Shown in pieces: positions 1 to 8,098 of a stretch of 64,000 nt of DNA (position 1 is its first letter; the number at the start of each line of letters is the position of its first letter). Source of the DNA: Galbibacter sp038433465 (GTDB taxonomy: Bacteria > Bacteroidota > Bacteroidia > Flavobacteriales > Flavobacteriaceae); NCBI RefSeq assembly GCF_038433465.1, contig NZ_JAESVF010000001.1, positions 310,001 through 374,000 on the forward strand, written 5' to 3'. The position numbers and the translations under genes are program-made. The notes beneath the pieces are model-generated. The model did no database searches. It was given only the letters and a program-made list of their open reading frames with translations, and had not been told where the DNA came from.

Positions 1-1093
1 ATGAACGTCTGCAAACGTGTGAAGTAATTAACTCCCATTTCTCAAAAATACCTACTTCATTTCTGTTGGTTTCTGGATTTATCTTTTTCCCTTTAGTTAA
101 AGTATTAATTTCTGCTTCTTTACATAGTATTTTTATGTAATCGTTGAATTTTTGAAGTGATATTTTATAAGGCATCCCCTCGTTAAGAATCTCTTTTGTC
201 TTTGGAAGTACTGGAATTGTTACGGTTTTTCCTGTCTTTTGTTGCTCTAATTCAATAACCTCTAAGCCATTACGAAAAACAAAATTACTCTCTGTAAGAT
301 TTAATAAATCCCCTCCTCTTTGCCCTATGTTACAACCTAATAAAAGCCATTTGCGAACGTTTTTAAGAGAATCCGAATTAATATCTACATTTTCGACTTG
401 TTGAAGCTCTGCGGGCGTTAAATAAATTACATTCTCATTCTTAACCTTAAAGCCAGTAACTTTTTTTAATTGTTTACTTGTTTCAATTCCGTTCATTTCA
501 GCATCAAGGCAAATCGTTTTTAAATTACCAAGCATACGCCCTGCATAGCCTTTTGCATAGTCATTTTCTTGAATCATCCAGTTAAGAAACTTATCTCTAA
601 ACTTAATATCAATATTCTTTATTTGTATTATCTCTTTTCCTTGAAATTTCTCGATAATACTTTTAAGACTATTAAAGTCGTTAACTCTACTTTTTGAAAG
701 ACCTACACCGCCCTTTGCGTTACGTTTTAGACTAGCTAAGGAAATATAGTGTTCTATGTAGTCAACAACATTATTTAAGTCGTTTCCGTTTTCATCTTGT
801 TTAAAATATCTGGAAATAGTTTTTTCAAGCCAATGAGTATTAATAAGAACACCATTTGCAAAATCATCGTTAAAGAAATCTATAATGTGAGTTTCTAACT
901 TTTGAAGTGTAGATTTTAGATTTTTATTTTCTGGGCTATTGGTTTTCGGGAAACCTGTTGAAGTACTCCAATCTTTTGAATCTATTATTAACCCTGTTTT
1001 CTTTTTTGGGGATTTACCCCTTGAAATGGATAACCTTGCGTAAATAGATGAGGTTTGCGAATTACTTTGTAATAAAAACTTAATTGTTGCCAT
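1..1093 (-). CDS. Tyrosine recombinase (phage/ICE-type integrase), truncated by window edge
   Basis: The reverse strand is open from an ATG at 1093 to the window start, beginning MATIKFLLQSNSQTSSIYAR. The N-terminal part resembles the arm-binding domain of Bacteroidetes integrases (SxxS.YxRLSIxRGK), followed by a SAM-like core-binding helix region (FNSLKSIIEKF...). The catalytic-domain start is visible: LTPAELQQVE, then LLLGCNIGQRGGDLLNL, which holds the first catalytic Arg in the GxRxxD-like context (here GQRGGD). The second box ends near the edge with TSHVCRRS, matching HxxRRS. The nucleophilic Tyr lies outside the window. The gene reads away from the tRNA-fragment attachment site at 1277-1301, as expected for an element-borne integrase at the end of an integrated island. 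The class is secure; the type of element (ICE, prophage or island) cannot be told. Confidence 0.9.
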   Translation of the reverse strand, partial: MATIKFLLQSNSQTSSIYARLSISRGKSPKKKTGLIIDSKDWSTSTGFPKTNSPENKNLKSTLQKLETHIIDFFNDDFANGVLINTHWLEKTISRYFKQDENGNDLNNVVDYIEHYISLASLKRNAKGGVGLSKSRVNDFNSLKSIIEKFQGKEIIQIKNIDIKFRDKFLNWMIQENDYAKGYAGRMLGNLKTICLDAEMNGIETSKQLKKVTGFKVKNENVIYLTPAELQQVENVDINSDSLKNVRKWLLLGCNIGQRGGDLLNLTESNFVFRNGLEVIELEQQKTGKTVTIPVLPKTKEILNEGMPYKISLQKFNDYIKILCKEAEINTLTKGKKINPETNRNEVGIFEKWELITSHVCRRS

Positions 1094-1126
1094 AGTTTGA
1101 ACATTTGAACATTCAAATATAACTAT

Positions 1127-1170
1127 TTTAGTCAACATTTAGTCAACATAAACACAATTTTAGTCAACAT
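1127..1170. repeat. Three direct 12-bp iterons (TTTAGTCAACAT), probable integrase arm-type sites
   Basis: The exact 12-mer TTTAGTCAACAT occurs at 1127-1138, 1138-1149 and 1159-1170, all in the same orientation. Start-to-start distances are 11 and 21 bp, close to one and two helical turns, so all copies face the same side of the DNA. They lie between the integrase start and the tRNA-derived attachment core. This is the layout of arm-type binding sites of tyrosine recombinases. Binding is inferred; the repeats themselves are seen directly. Confidence 0.7.
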
Positions 1171-1276
1171 CATTAAATTTCATTCAATACCTCATCAATA
1201 TAAAAATAGCTTTAAAGTACTGTAAAATATAGCATTTAGCGAGTTATATCAATTGATAAGACAATTTATAAAATTG

Positions 1277-1301
1277 AAAGGTTCAACTCCTTTCACCCGC
1301 A
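1277..1301 (+). other. tRNA 3'-end fragment: attachment-site core of the integrated element
   Basis: The sequence folds as the T arm (stem AAAGG 1277-1281, loop TTCAACT 1282-1288, stem CCTTT 1289-1293), then acceptor strand CACCCGC 1294-1300 and discriminator A1301. No matching 5' acceptor strand (GCGGGTG), D arm or anticodon arm is found upstream, so this is not a complete tRNA. A tRNA 3' end beside an integrase gene is the classic att duplication left by tRNA-targeting integration. The rest of 1094-1398 holds only the iterons, AT-rich DNA and the terminator below. The tRNA identity cannot be assigned. Confidence 0.75.
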
Positions 1302-1306
1302 CAAGA

Positions 1307-1334
1307 AAGCTTCTCAATCGAGAGGCTTTTTTTA
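1307..1334 (+). terminator. Rho-independent terminator after the tRNA fragment
   Basis: Nine-base arms AAGCTTCTC (1307-1315) and GAGAGGCTT (1320-1328), with one G-T wobble and a 4-nt loop, are followed by a run of T. It was probably the terminator of the original tRNA gene. Confidence 0.75.
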
Positions 1335-1398
1335 TACCCTAAAATTAAATAGAACTACTTCTTTTTCATAAATTTACAACACCAACCAACTTTTAACA

Positions 1399-2199
1399 AT
1401 GAAACTACAACTTTACTTCTGTACACTTTTTTTATTTTTTATTTCTGCTGAAAAACTTTTTTCGCAAACATCTACAACTAAAGATGAATACACACTAGTT
1501 TGGGAAGAAAACTTCGATAAGCCAAATTTAAATGAAGCTGACTGGAACTTTGAACTTGGCGACGGTTGCCCGAATAACTGCGGATGGGGAAATAACGAAA
1601 GGCAACAATACACGAAAAACAACCACCGAATTGAAAATGGCAACCTTATTATTACTGCCAAAAAAGATGGTGACAACTACACATCTACCAGAATTACCAC
1701 AAGAGGAAAACATGAATTTTTATACGGTATTATTGAAGCAAAAGCAAAACTACCAACAGGAAAAGGTATTTGGCCAGCTTTTTGGATGCTAGGCGCAAAT
1801 ATTAAAGATGTTGGTTGGCCTACCTGCGGAGAAATAGACATTTTAGAATATGTTGGAAAAGAACCCCAAACAATTTATACTACCATACATACCAAAGACA
1901 CGCACGGAGACCATGCGAGTTCTCATAAAACTATTTTTGAAAATATTGAAAAGGGGTATCACACATATAAAATGGAATGGACACCGCAAAAAATAGACTT
2001 TTACGTAGACAATAAATTTGTATACAGTTACAATCCTGAAGATAAAACCATAGGGAATTGGCCATTTTTCGAACCGCAATATATTATTGTTAACATGGCA
2101 GTAGGCGGTAATTTTGGTGGTCCGGAGGTAGACGATTCTATTTTCCCACAAGAATATAGTATAGACTACATTAAAGTATATCAAAAAAACAAGCAATAA
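1399..2199 (+). CDS. Secreted glycoside hydrolase family 16 (laminarinase-type beta-glucanase)
   Basis: This 266-residue protein starts with a signal peptide (hydrophobic to about residue 22, FSQ cleavage region). It has the GH16 catalytic signature GEIDILE, with Glu145 as expected nucleophile, Asp147 as helper and Glu150 as acid/base. The one-residue insertion in this motif (a beta-bulge) is typical of laminarinases and related beta-1,3-glucanases. Conserved aromatic blocks GIWPAFWMLG (123-132) and the C-terminal DYIKVYQ strand complete a full-length domain with no extra carbohydrate-binding module. It probably cleaves external beta-1,3 or mixed-linked glucans such as laminarin. It stands alone, with no SusC/SusD neighbours, next to the integrated-element boundary. 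Exact substrate is not shown by sequence. Confidence 0.93.
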   Translation: MKLQLYFCTLFLFFISAEKLFSQTSTTKDEYTLVWEENFDKPNLNEADWNFELGDGCPNNCGWGNNERQQYTKNNHRIENGNLIITAKKDGDNYTSTRITTRGKHEFLYGIIEAKAKLPTGKGIWPAFWMLGANIKDVGWPTCGEIDILEYVGKEPQTIYTTIHTKDTHGDHASSHKTIFENIEKGYHTYKMEWTPQKIDFYVDNKFVYSYNPEDKTIGNWPFFEPQYIIVNMAVGGNFGGPEVDDSIFPQEYSIDYIKVYQKNKQ

Positions 2200-2201
2200 A
2201 A

Positions 2202-2226
2202 AAACCCGATGCTAAGCATCGGGTTT
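2202..2226. terminator. Bidirectional terminator between convergent genes
   Basis: A perfect 11-bp stem AAACCCGATGC / GCATCGGGTTT with a 3-nt loop is flanked by A on the left and T/A on the right. It can end both the GH16 gene and the convergent lipoprotein gene. Confidence 0.85.
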
Positions 2227-2248
2227 AAAAAATTTATCTTGGTAAAAA

Positions 2249-2665
2249 TTATTTAATTTTTACAGATTCTTTTGCTTTGTTAACTGCGTCGTTAGTAGAC
2301 TTAGCAGCAGCGTCAGTTGCGTCGTTAGCAGCATCTTTAGCATCTTGTACAGCTCCATTAGCAGCGTCTTTAACGTCGTTTACTGCATCGTTAGCAGCAT
2401 CTTGAACGTCTTGTGCAGCCTCATCGATAGCATTTCCTGCTTCATCCATTTTCTCAGCAGCAGCATCACCAGCTTCTTTCATTGAAGCCTCAGCTTTATC
2501 AGCAGCATCTTCAATAGCATCACCAGCTTCGCTAGCAGCATCTTTTACATCATCAGCAGCACTTTCGATTGCATCTTCTGCTTTCTCTTTAGTTGTTTCT
2601 TTACAAGATACAACTGAAAATCCTAGTGCTAAAACAACAGCTAAACTTAAAATTACTTTTTTCAT
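2249..2665 (-). CDS. Ala/Asp-rich repetitive lipoprotein, LEA/apolipoprotein-like
   Basis: This 138-residue protein has a lipoprotein signal peptide ending in VVSC (Cys21). The mature part is nearly all Ala, Asp, Glu and Lys in short repeats of the type DAAxDAxxDVKDAAxxA, predicted as long amphipathic helices with no aromatic core. Such composition resembles late-embryogenesis-abundant and apolipoprotein-like helices. A role as periplasmic or outer-membrane-tethered stress protein is possible but not shown. The DNA is a tandem of GCAGCATCTTTA-like units, which allows unit gain or loss. A good promoter lies upstream at 2704-2736. Confidence 0.85.
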   Translation of the reverse strand: MKKVILSLAVVLALGFSVVSCKETTKEKAEDAIESAADDVKDAASEAGDAIEDAADKAEASMKEAGDAAAEKMDEAGNAIDEAAQDVQDAANDAVNDVKDAANGAVQDAKDAANDATDAAAKSTNDAVNKAKESVKIK

Positions 2666-2703
2666 GGTCTTTTTGTTTAATTATTTACTTAAATTTTGCG
2701 ATA

Positions 2704-2736
2704 CGAATGTAGTAATATATTTCATTCGTTGGCAAA
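2704..2736 (-). promoter_or_regulatory. Bacteroidetes-type promoter of the Ala/Asp-rich lipoprotein
   Basis: On the minus strand TTTG (2736-2733) is separated by 21 nt from TACATTCG (2711-2704), one base off the -7 consensus TAnnTTTG. The spacing matches the -33/-7 arrangement of Bacteroidetes primary sigma factors. The lipoprotein ATG follows about 40 nt downstream. Confidence 0.6.
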
Positions 2737-2779
2737 TAATTTCTCTACATTTTTTAGAAAATTATCAAAATTCGAAAAA

Positions 2780-4024
2780 TTATTTAATTAACTTACGAAT
2801 ATAACAGCCTATTTGGATCTTTGCTCCTTTATTTTTAACAATAAAATTTTTATTCAGACTACTTTTTTCTTCAAAAACCTTTTGATTGTCAAGTAAATAA
2901 TTAATTTCTTCTTTAAACTGATTAGCATTTTTTACAGAAATTACACCTCCCAATTTCACCAATTCTTTAGCTTCTAAAAATTCGTCATAATTTTTTCCGA
3001 TAATTACTGGAATTCCAAAAACGGCTGGTTCGAGTGTATTGTGCAATCCTGTTGTTCCCATTCCTCCTCCAACATACGCTAAATCGGCATAACTATACAC
3101 TTTGGTTAAAATACCAATGGTGTCTAATATTAAAACATCATAGGTTGAAATATCGGTTTCATTCATTTCAGAATACAAAACAACTTTCTTATTTAGAGAT
3201 TTTTTTAATTTCTGAATTTCTACGGACTTTATGTTATGCGGTGCAATAATATACTTTAGTTTCCCAAGCGTATCATTGTTAATATATTCTATAAGCAAAA
3301 CTTCATCTTCTGGCCATGTACTTCCCGCTACCAAACAAAGCTTTTGATTTTTAAATGTTTCTACAAAATTGAGGGTATTGTTTCGCTCTAAAATTTCAGC
3401 AACTCTATCGAAACGAGTATCACCACTTACAGTAACATTACTTATATTAATGGTATTTAAAAGTTGTTTTGAGTTTTCGTCTTGCACAAAAAAATGATCA
3501 AACGCATTTAGTGCATTCCGCATAAAACCTCCATACCATTTAAAAAACACTTGATTTTCTCTAAAAACTCCAGAAATTAATAAGGTTGGAATTTGTTTAT
3601 TTTTTAAAACAGAAAGGTAATTTGGCCAAAACTCATACTTTACAAAAATGGCAATTTCAGGATTTACACATTTTAAAAAACGCTTTGCATTGCGTTTGGT
3701 ATCGAGTGGCAAATAACAAACAACATCAGCAGCAGATGTATTTTTTTTAACTTCATATCCCGACGGAGAAAAAAAAGTTACCAAAATTTTATACTTCGGA
3801 AAATCCTTCTTTGTTTGCTCAATCACTGGGAGTCCTTGCTCAAATTCTCCTAAAGAAGCCGTATGAAACCAAATAACACGGTCGGTGGGAGAAATTTGTT
3901 CAGCTAAAAAATTAAAAACCGTTTTTCGACCATCAACAAACAAGCGTAATTTACTGCTAAACAAGGCCGCTAGCTTAATAAAAAAACTACTTATGTAAAC
4001 TAATATTGAATATAAAAAAAGCAC
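2780..4024 (-). CDS. waaA: 3-deoxy-D-manno-octulosonic acid transferase (lipid A Kdo transferase)
   Basis: The 414-residue length is right for WaaA/KdtA. It has an N-terminal membrane-associated hydrophobic helix (about 1-22), then the acceptor-binding block HTASLGEFEQG with the catalytic Glu60. The C-terminal GT-B half has YVGGGMGTTGLHNTLEPAVFGIPVI, the CMP-Kdo binding region (GG.G.HN.LEPA). It transfers Kdo from CMP-Kdo to lipid A precursor at the inner membrane. Translation begins at GTG 4024, since no ATG lies early in frame. It is transcribed divergently from the aminotransferase gene. Confidence 0.95.
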   Translation of the reverse strand: MLFLYSILVYISSFFIKLAALFSSKLRLFVDGRKTVFNFLAEQISPTDRVIWFHTASLGEFEQGLPVIEQTKKDFPKYKILVTFFSPSGYEVKKNTSAADVVCYLPLDTKRNAKRFLKCVNPEIAIFVKYEFWPNYLSVLKNKQIPTLLISGVFRENQVFFKWYGGFMRNALNAFDHFFVQDENSKQLLNTINISNVTVSGDTRFDRVAEILERNNTLNFVETFKNQKLCLVAGSTWPEDEVLLIEYINNDTLGKLKYIIAPHNIKSVEIQKLKKSLNKKVVLYSEMNETDISTYDVLILDTIGILTKVYSYADLAYVGGGMGTTGLHNTLEPAVFGIPVIIGKNYDEFLEAKELVKLGGVISVKNANQFKEEINYLLDNQKVFEEKSSLNKNFIVKNKGAKIQIGCYIRKLIK

Positions 4025-4068
4025 TCCTATTTATTTGAAGCTAAAATACATTACTTTCTGTTAATACA

Positions 4069-4099
4069 TTGGCAACGCTTAGTTTATTTTGTAATTTTG
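4069..4099 (+). promoter_or_regulatory. Promoter of the DegT-family aminotransferase/galE pair
   Basis: TTG at 4069-4071 and TAATTTTG at 4092-4099 are 20 nt apart, a full match to the Bacteroidetes -33/-7 pattern. The ATG at 4122 is about 20 nt downstream. Confidence 0.7.
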
Positions 4100-4121
4100 T
4101 AGCTACTTAAGATTTATCTCC

Positions 4122-5267
4122 ATGAGGAAAATACAAATGGTTGACTTACAAAGTCAATATAGTTTCATAAAAGAACAAGTAAACAAATCCATCACCGAAG
4201 TTTTAGAATCCGCAGCCTATATCAATGGGCCTGAAGTTCAAAATTTTCAAAAAGAATTAGAAGCCTATCTCGGGGTAAAACACGTTATTCCATGTGCCAA
4301 CGGAACCGATGCGTTGCAAATTGCCATGATGGGACTCAATTTAAAACCTGGTGATGAAGTAATAACTGTAGACTTTACATTTGCTGCTACCGTAGAAGTT
4401 ATTGCACTTTTGCAGTTAACTCCTGTTTTGGTCGATGTAGAACCCGATACATTTAATATAGATATTGAAGCGCTAAAAAAAGCCATCACTCCAAAAACAA
4501 AAGCCATTGTGCCTGTACATTTGTTTGGACAGTCTGCCAATATGGAAGCAATTATGGAAGTGGCAAAAGCGCATAATTTATATGTTATTGAAGATGATGC
4601 ACAAGGAATTGGTGCCGACTATACTTTTAAAGATGGTACTACCAAAAAATCGGGAACGATAGGGCATGTTGCAGCAACATCTTTTTTCCCTTCTAAAAAT
4701 TTAGGATGCTATGGCGATGGTGGTGCAATATTTACCAACGACGACGAGTTAGCACATACGCTTCGCGGAATTGTTAACCACGGAATGTACGAACGTTACC
4801 ACCACGATGTTGTGGGGGTAAACTCTCGTCTAGATTCTATCCAAGCGGCTGTGCTTCGCGCAAAACTTCCGTTGTTAGACCAATACAATACAAAACGACG
4901 CCAAGCTGCTGTAAAATATACCGAAGCACTTCAAAATCATCCGCATATTATAACGCCTATGGTTGCTGATGGTGATTTAACTGCTGAAAACAATCATCAT
5001 GTTTTTCATCAGTATACCCTCAGAATTACCAACGGAAAACGAAACGAATTGGTTAAGTTTTTAAATGAAAACGATATTCCTTGCGGAGTGTATTACCCAA
5101 TTCCGTTACACAGTCAGAAAGCATACAGCGATAGTCGCTACAATGAAGAAGATTTTGCAGTAACAAATCAATTAGTAAAAGAAGTAATTTCTTTACCAAT
5201 GCATACCGAATTGGACGATGAGCAAATCGAATTCATCACCAATAAAATAAAAGAATTCATTAACTAG
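4122..5267 (+). CDS. DegT/DnrJ/EryC1/StrS family PLP-dependent sugar aminotransferase
   Basis: The 381-residue protein has the family hallmarks: NGTDALQ cofactor phosphate loop (60-66), VIEDDAQGIGA with the pyridine-ring Asp159, and TSFFPSKNLGCYGDGG with the PLP-binding Lys192. These enzymes aminate nucleotide-activated keto sugars for surface polysaccharide or O-antigen. galE follows after 41 nt on the same strand, and waaA is divergent, so the context is envelope glycan synthesis. ATG 4122 is used; a second in-frame ATG 15 nt later (MVDLQSQY) is also possible and matches many family members better. Confidence 0.92.
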   Translation: MRKIQMVDLQSQYSFIKEQVNKSITEVLESAAYINGPEVQNFQKELEAYLGVKHVIPCANGTDALQIAMMGLNLKPGDEVITVDFTFAATVEVIALLQLTPVLVDVEPDTFNIDIEALKKAITPKTKAIVPVHLFGQSANMEAIMEVAKAHNLYVIEDDAQGIGADYTFKDGTTKKSGTIGHVAATSFFPSKNLGCYGDGGAIFTNDDELAHTLRGIVNHGMYERYHHDVVGVNSRLDSIQAAVLRAKLPLLDQYNTKRRQAAVKYTEALQNHPHIITPMVADGDLTAENNHHVFHQYTLRITNGKRNELVKFLNENDIPCGVYYPIPLHSQKAYSDSRYNEEDFAVTNQLVKEVISLPMHTELDDEQIEFITNKIKEFIN

Positions 5268-5308
5268 ATATCGGTTCTAAAAATCGTATCGCACCACATT
5301 TTTTTTAA

Positions 5309-6328
5309 ATGAAAATATTAGTAACTGGCGGACTTGGATATATTGGTTCTCATACCGTTGTAGAGCTTCAAAACAAAGGCTACGAAGTAATTATTGTAGA
5401 CAATTTATCCAATTCTTCCATCGAAGTTTTAGACAATATTGAAAAAATTACAGGAAAGAAACCTGCTTTTGAAAAGGTAGATTTACGCGAAAAAGATACT
5501 GTTTCGGCTTTCTTCAAAAAATATACAGATATTGCTGGAGTTATTCATTTTGCGGCTTCAATTTTTGTAAATGAAAGTGTTGAAAATCCGCTTTTGTATT
5601 ATGAAAACAACTTGAACTCGCTTATTTATTTACTGAAAGAAGTTTCAGCAAAAAAAGAGATGGCCATGATTTTCAGTTCGTCTTGCACGGTTTACGGACA
5701 AGCAGATGAATTGCCAATTACGGAAGAAGCTCCTGTAAAAAAAGCAGAAGCACCATACGGAAACACTAAGCAAATTGGAGAAGAAATTATTGCCGACACT
5801 TGTAAAGTTACGCCAAATTTAAAAGCTATATCATTACGTTATTTCAATCCAGTTGGCGGACATGAAACTGCGCTTATTGGAGAAACTCCACAAGGAAAAC
5901 CACACCATTTGGTACCATATATTACGCAAACTGCAATCGGAATTAGAGAGCAGCTCACCGTTTTTGGAGGCGATTATCCTACAAAAGATGGTACTTGCAT
6001 TCGCGATTATATCCATGTTGTAGATTTAGGAAAAGCACACGTAACTGCCTTAGAACGCTTGCTAAACAATAAAAACGAAACCAATTACGAAGTTTTTAAT
6101 ATCGGGACAGGAACAGGAAGTTCGGTTTTTGAAGTTATTGGAAGTTTCGAAAGAATAAGTGGCGAAAAACTAAATTTCAAAGTAGCCGACCGTCGCCCAG
6201 GCGATGTTGCCGCTATTTATGCTGACACCAAAAAAGCTAATGAAGTTTTAGGTTGGGAAGCAAAATCAACCCTCGACGAAGCTATGGCATCGGCTTGGAA
6301 ATGGGAAAAAAAGGTAAGAGGGAAATAA
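5309..6328 (+). CDS. galE: UDP-glucose 4-epimerase
   Basis: The 339-residue protein shows the extended SDR fold: NAD-binding GGLGYIG (7-13), the SSSCTVYG strand with the active-site Ser, and YxxxK (Tyr150, Lys154). The FNxGTGxGxSV and RRPGDVAAIYAD blocks are typical of GalE. It interconverts UDP-glucose and UDP-galactose to supply sugars for envelope polysaccharides. It probably forms an operon with the preceding aminotransferase (41-nt gap) and ends at the strong hairpin at 6356-6396. Confidence 0.95.
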   Translation: MKILVTGGLGYIGSHTVVELQNKGYEVIIVDNLSNSSIEVLDNIEKITGKKPAFEKVDLREKDTVSAFFKKYTDIAGVIHFAASIFVNESVENPLLYYENNLNSLIYLLKEVSAKKEMAMIFSSSCTVYGQADELPITEEAPVKKAEAPYGNTKQIGEEIIADTCKVTPNLKAISLRYFNPVGGHETALIGETPQGKPHHLVPYITQTAIGIREQLTVFGGDYPTKDGTCIRDYIHVVDLGKAHVTALERLLNNKNETNYEVFNIGTGTGSSVFEVIGSFERISGEKLNFKVADRRPGDVAAIYADTKKANEVLGWEAKSTLDEAMASAWKWEKKVRGK

Positions 6329-6355
6329 AATTTCCTTCATAAAAAACACAATAAT

Positions 6356-6396
6356 AAAAGGCTTAGAAAATTTTAATTAAATTTTCTAAGCCTTTT
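6356..6396. terminator. Bidirectional terminator between galE and the ATPase gene
   Basis: An 18-bp perfect inverted repeat (6356-6373 / 6379-6396, 5-nt loop) begins with AAAA and ends with TTTT. It sits between two convergent genes and can serve both. Confidence 0.85.
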
Positions 6397-6401
6397 ATAT
6401 C

Positions 6402-7832
6402 CTATACATTTTTCTTTCTATCTAAACTATTTTTCCCAACAGTATATGCATATGACGATGATGGAAGGAATTGAATACTTAACTCTTTATAATCCTTTTC
6501 ACCTTCTTTATCAATAGTTGTTACAATCGGATAATTTAAATTACTCTCCAAACAAAATTTATACAAGCTTTTTAATTCATTCGGTTTTTCATAATATCTA
6601 TTAGTCCACTTAATTTCTAATGCCCATAATGGTTTCAGCGTTGAATCACTAATCCCGACCATATCGACTTCCCCACCAGACCATCTAGCATACCATGGAG
6701 TAAACCACTCACGATGCATCCACTGAGCATATATCGCTGTTTCAACCATATTACCAATCATTTCATCAGTAGCCGTAATTGGAGAAAATAATGCACTTCG
6801 CAAAGAGGGATTGGTAAGATAAATTTTAAAAAAATTATCCCTTTTAAATCGTTTACCACTTTGATCAATCCTCTTTACTTGCTTAATTAAAAATGCTGCT
6901 TCTAAATATTCAATATATTTTTTTAAAGTATTTTTTGGTACTTGAGATTGCTTACTTAATGTTTCTAATGAAAACTCACTTCCACTATTATAAGCTATTG
7001 TGGTAAACAAAGAGTTTAACTCTCTTGTGTCACTTATTCCGTATAAGCTTGGCAAGTCTCTTAAAAGCACCTTATCGACAATGTCTTGTCTAATATATCT
7101 TCCTGGATTAGCTTGGATTTTTTCAGAAAAAATAACCTCAGGATAACCCCCAAAATTTATATAATCCAAAAAATGTTTATTTAATTCATTTAGATGAGAA
7201 GATGAATAGAAATCTGTTATATGTTCTTTCCATTTCAAACTTATTGTTGTTATAATTCTATCCAATCCTTTTAAAGAAATATATTCATTAAAAGTTAATG
7301 GTGGCAATAAAAAGTCTGTAAATCTTCCTGCTCCACTTTCATCACTTGCAAACTTCAAAGCCGCAGCTGCAGATCCAGATACAATAAATTTATCCTTTCT
7401 AAAACTATCTACTAATGATTTCAAATGAACTTCCCAACCTTTACAATATTGGATTTCGTCATAAATTATATGCCAATCATTTTTATCCTTTACCCCAGTT
7501 GCTTCTTTAGCATATAAAAATAGTTGTTCTAATGGAATATTATTATAAATTGGATTTTCAATCGTTATAAAAATAATTTTTTTTGGATTAACCCCATTCT
7601 GGATTAAATCTTCAACTAGATGATATAGCATAACTGTCTTCCCTACACGTCTAGGCCCCATTAAAACAACCGCTCTCCTTATCTCTCTCTCATAAACAAG
7701 AGGCTTAAATAATTCAAAATATAATCTTCTAGGCATTTCATTATAATCATCTTCAATATGCCCATCAACCCACCATGGGTTTTCAAATCTAATCCTATCT
7801 AAGACCTGCTTTTTAGATATTTCTTTAATCAT
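6402..7832 (-). CDS. AAA family ATPase with C-terminal DUF4143 (restriction-endonuclease-like) domain
   Basis: The 476-residue protein has Walker A GPRRVGKT (59-66), Walker B HIIYDEIQ (Asp125, Glu126), a sensor-like IVSGS segment, a winged-helix-like region (LSKQSQVPKNTLKKYIEYLEAAFLI) and a C-terminal ALEIKWTNRY that resembles the Glu-x-Lys of PD-(D/E)xK folds. This is the AAA_14 + DUF4143 architecture. These genes are common, highly mobile and mostly uncharacterised in Bacteroidota. It stands alone in AT-rich DNA between a terminator and the mfd promoter, which suggests an acquired gene. No partner toxin or antitoxin is seen. Confidence 0.9.
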   Translation of the reverse strand: MIKEISKKQVLDRIRFENPWWVDGHIEDDYNEMPRRLYFELFKPLVYEREIRRAVVLMGPRRVGKTVMLYHLVEDLIQNGVNPKKIIFITIENPIYNNIPLEQLFLYAKEATGVKDKNDWHIIYDEIQYCKGWEVHLKSLVDSFRKDKFIVSGSAAAALKFASDESGAGRFTDFLLPPLTFNEYISLKGLDRIITTISLKWKEHITDFYSSSHLNELNKHFLDYINFGGYPEVIFSEKIQANPGRYIRQDIVDKVLLRDLPSLYGISDTRELNSLFTTIAYNSGSEFSLETLSKQSQVPKNTLKKYIEYLEAAFLIKQVKRIDQSGKRFKRDNFFKIYLTNPSLRSALFSPITATDEMIGNMVETAIYAQWMHREWFTPWYARWSGGEVDMVGISDSTLKPLWALEIKWTNRYYEKPNELKSLYKFCLESNLNYPIVTTIDKEGEKDYKELSIQFLPSSSYAYTVGKNSLDRKKNV

Positions 7833-8006
7833 AAAAACAATTATTTTATGCTAAAATACAAAATAAGATCAATTAGTTGATTTTATTTATAATAAAATAT
7901 CAAATTAAATTATTTGTTCATTTAAAATAGTCTTAACACTATCTTTTTAGATTAGAATTTAAAAATTAAATAAGATAAACATTGACATGAATAAATTTTC
8001 TTAGCC

Positions 8007-8038
8007 TTTCTAATATACATTCATTTCAATTATCTTTG
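8007..8038 (+). promoter_or_regulatory. Probable mfd promoter in the 7833-8098 intergenic stretch
   Basis: TATCTTTG at 8031-8038 is a perfect -7 motif, and TTTC at 8007-8010 (20-nt spacer) is one base off TTTG. The GTG of mfd lies about 60 nt downstream. The remaining 170 bp toward the ATPase gene is very AT-rich with nothing else recognised. Confidence 0.55.
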
Positions 8039-8098
8039 TACCACTCGTTTAGAGTCTCAATAAATACAAATCCACCAAGTGGAACAAAATAAGTTTCA

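Noticed and set aside
1229..1301. Complete tRNA gene ending at 1301
   Set aside because: Only the T arm and 3' acceptor strand can be formed; no 5' acceptor, D arm or anticodon arm pairs upstream.
2300..2600. CRISPR-like array in the repetitive GCAGCATCTTTA region
   Set aside because: The repeats are short, degenerate and in frame with a lipoprotein ORF; there are no unique spacers or cas genes.
6402..7832. Toxin-antitoxin or restriction system around the DUF4143 ATPase
   Set aside because: There is no partner gene within 250 bp on either side; neighbours are galE and mfd.
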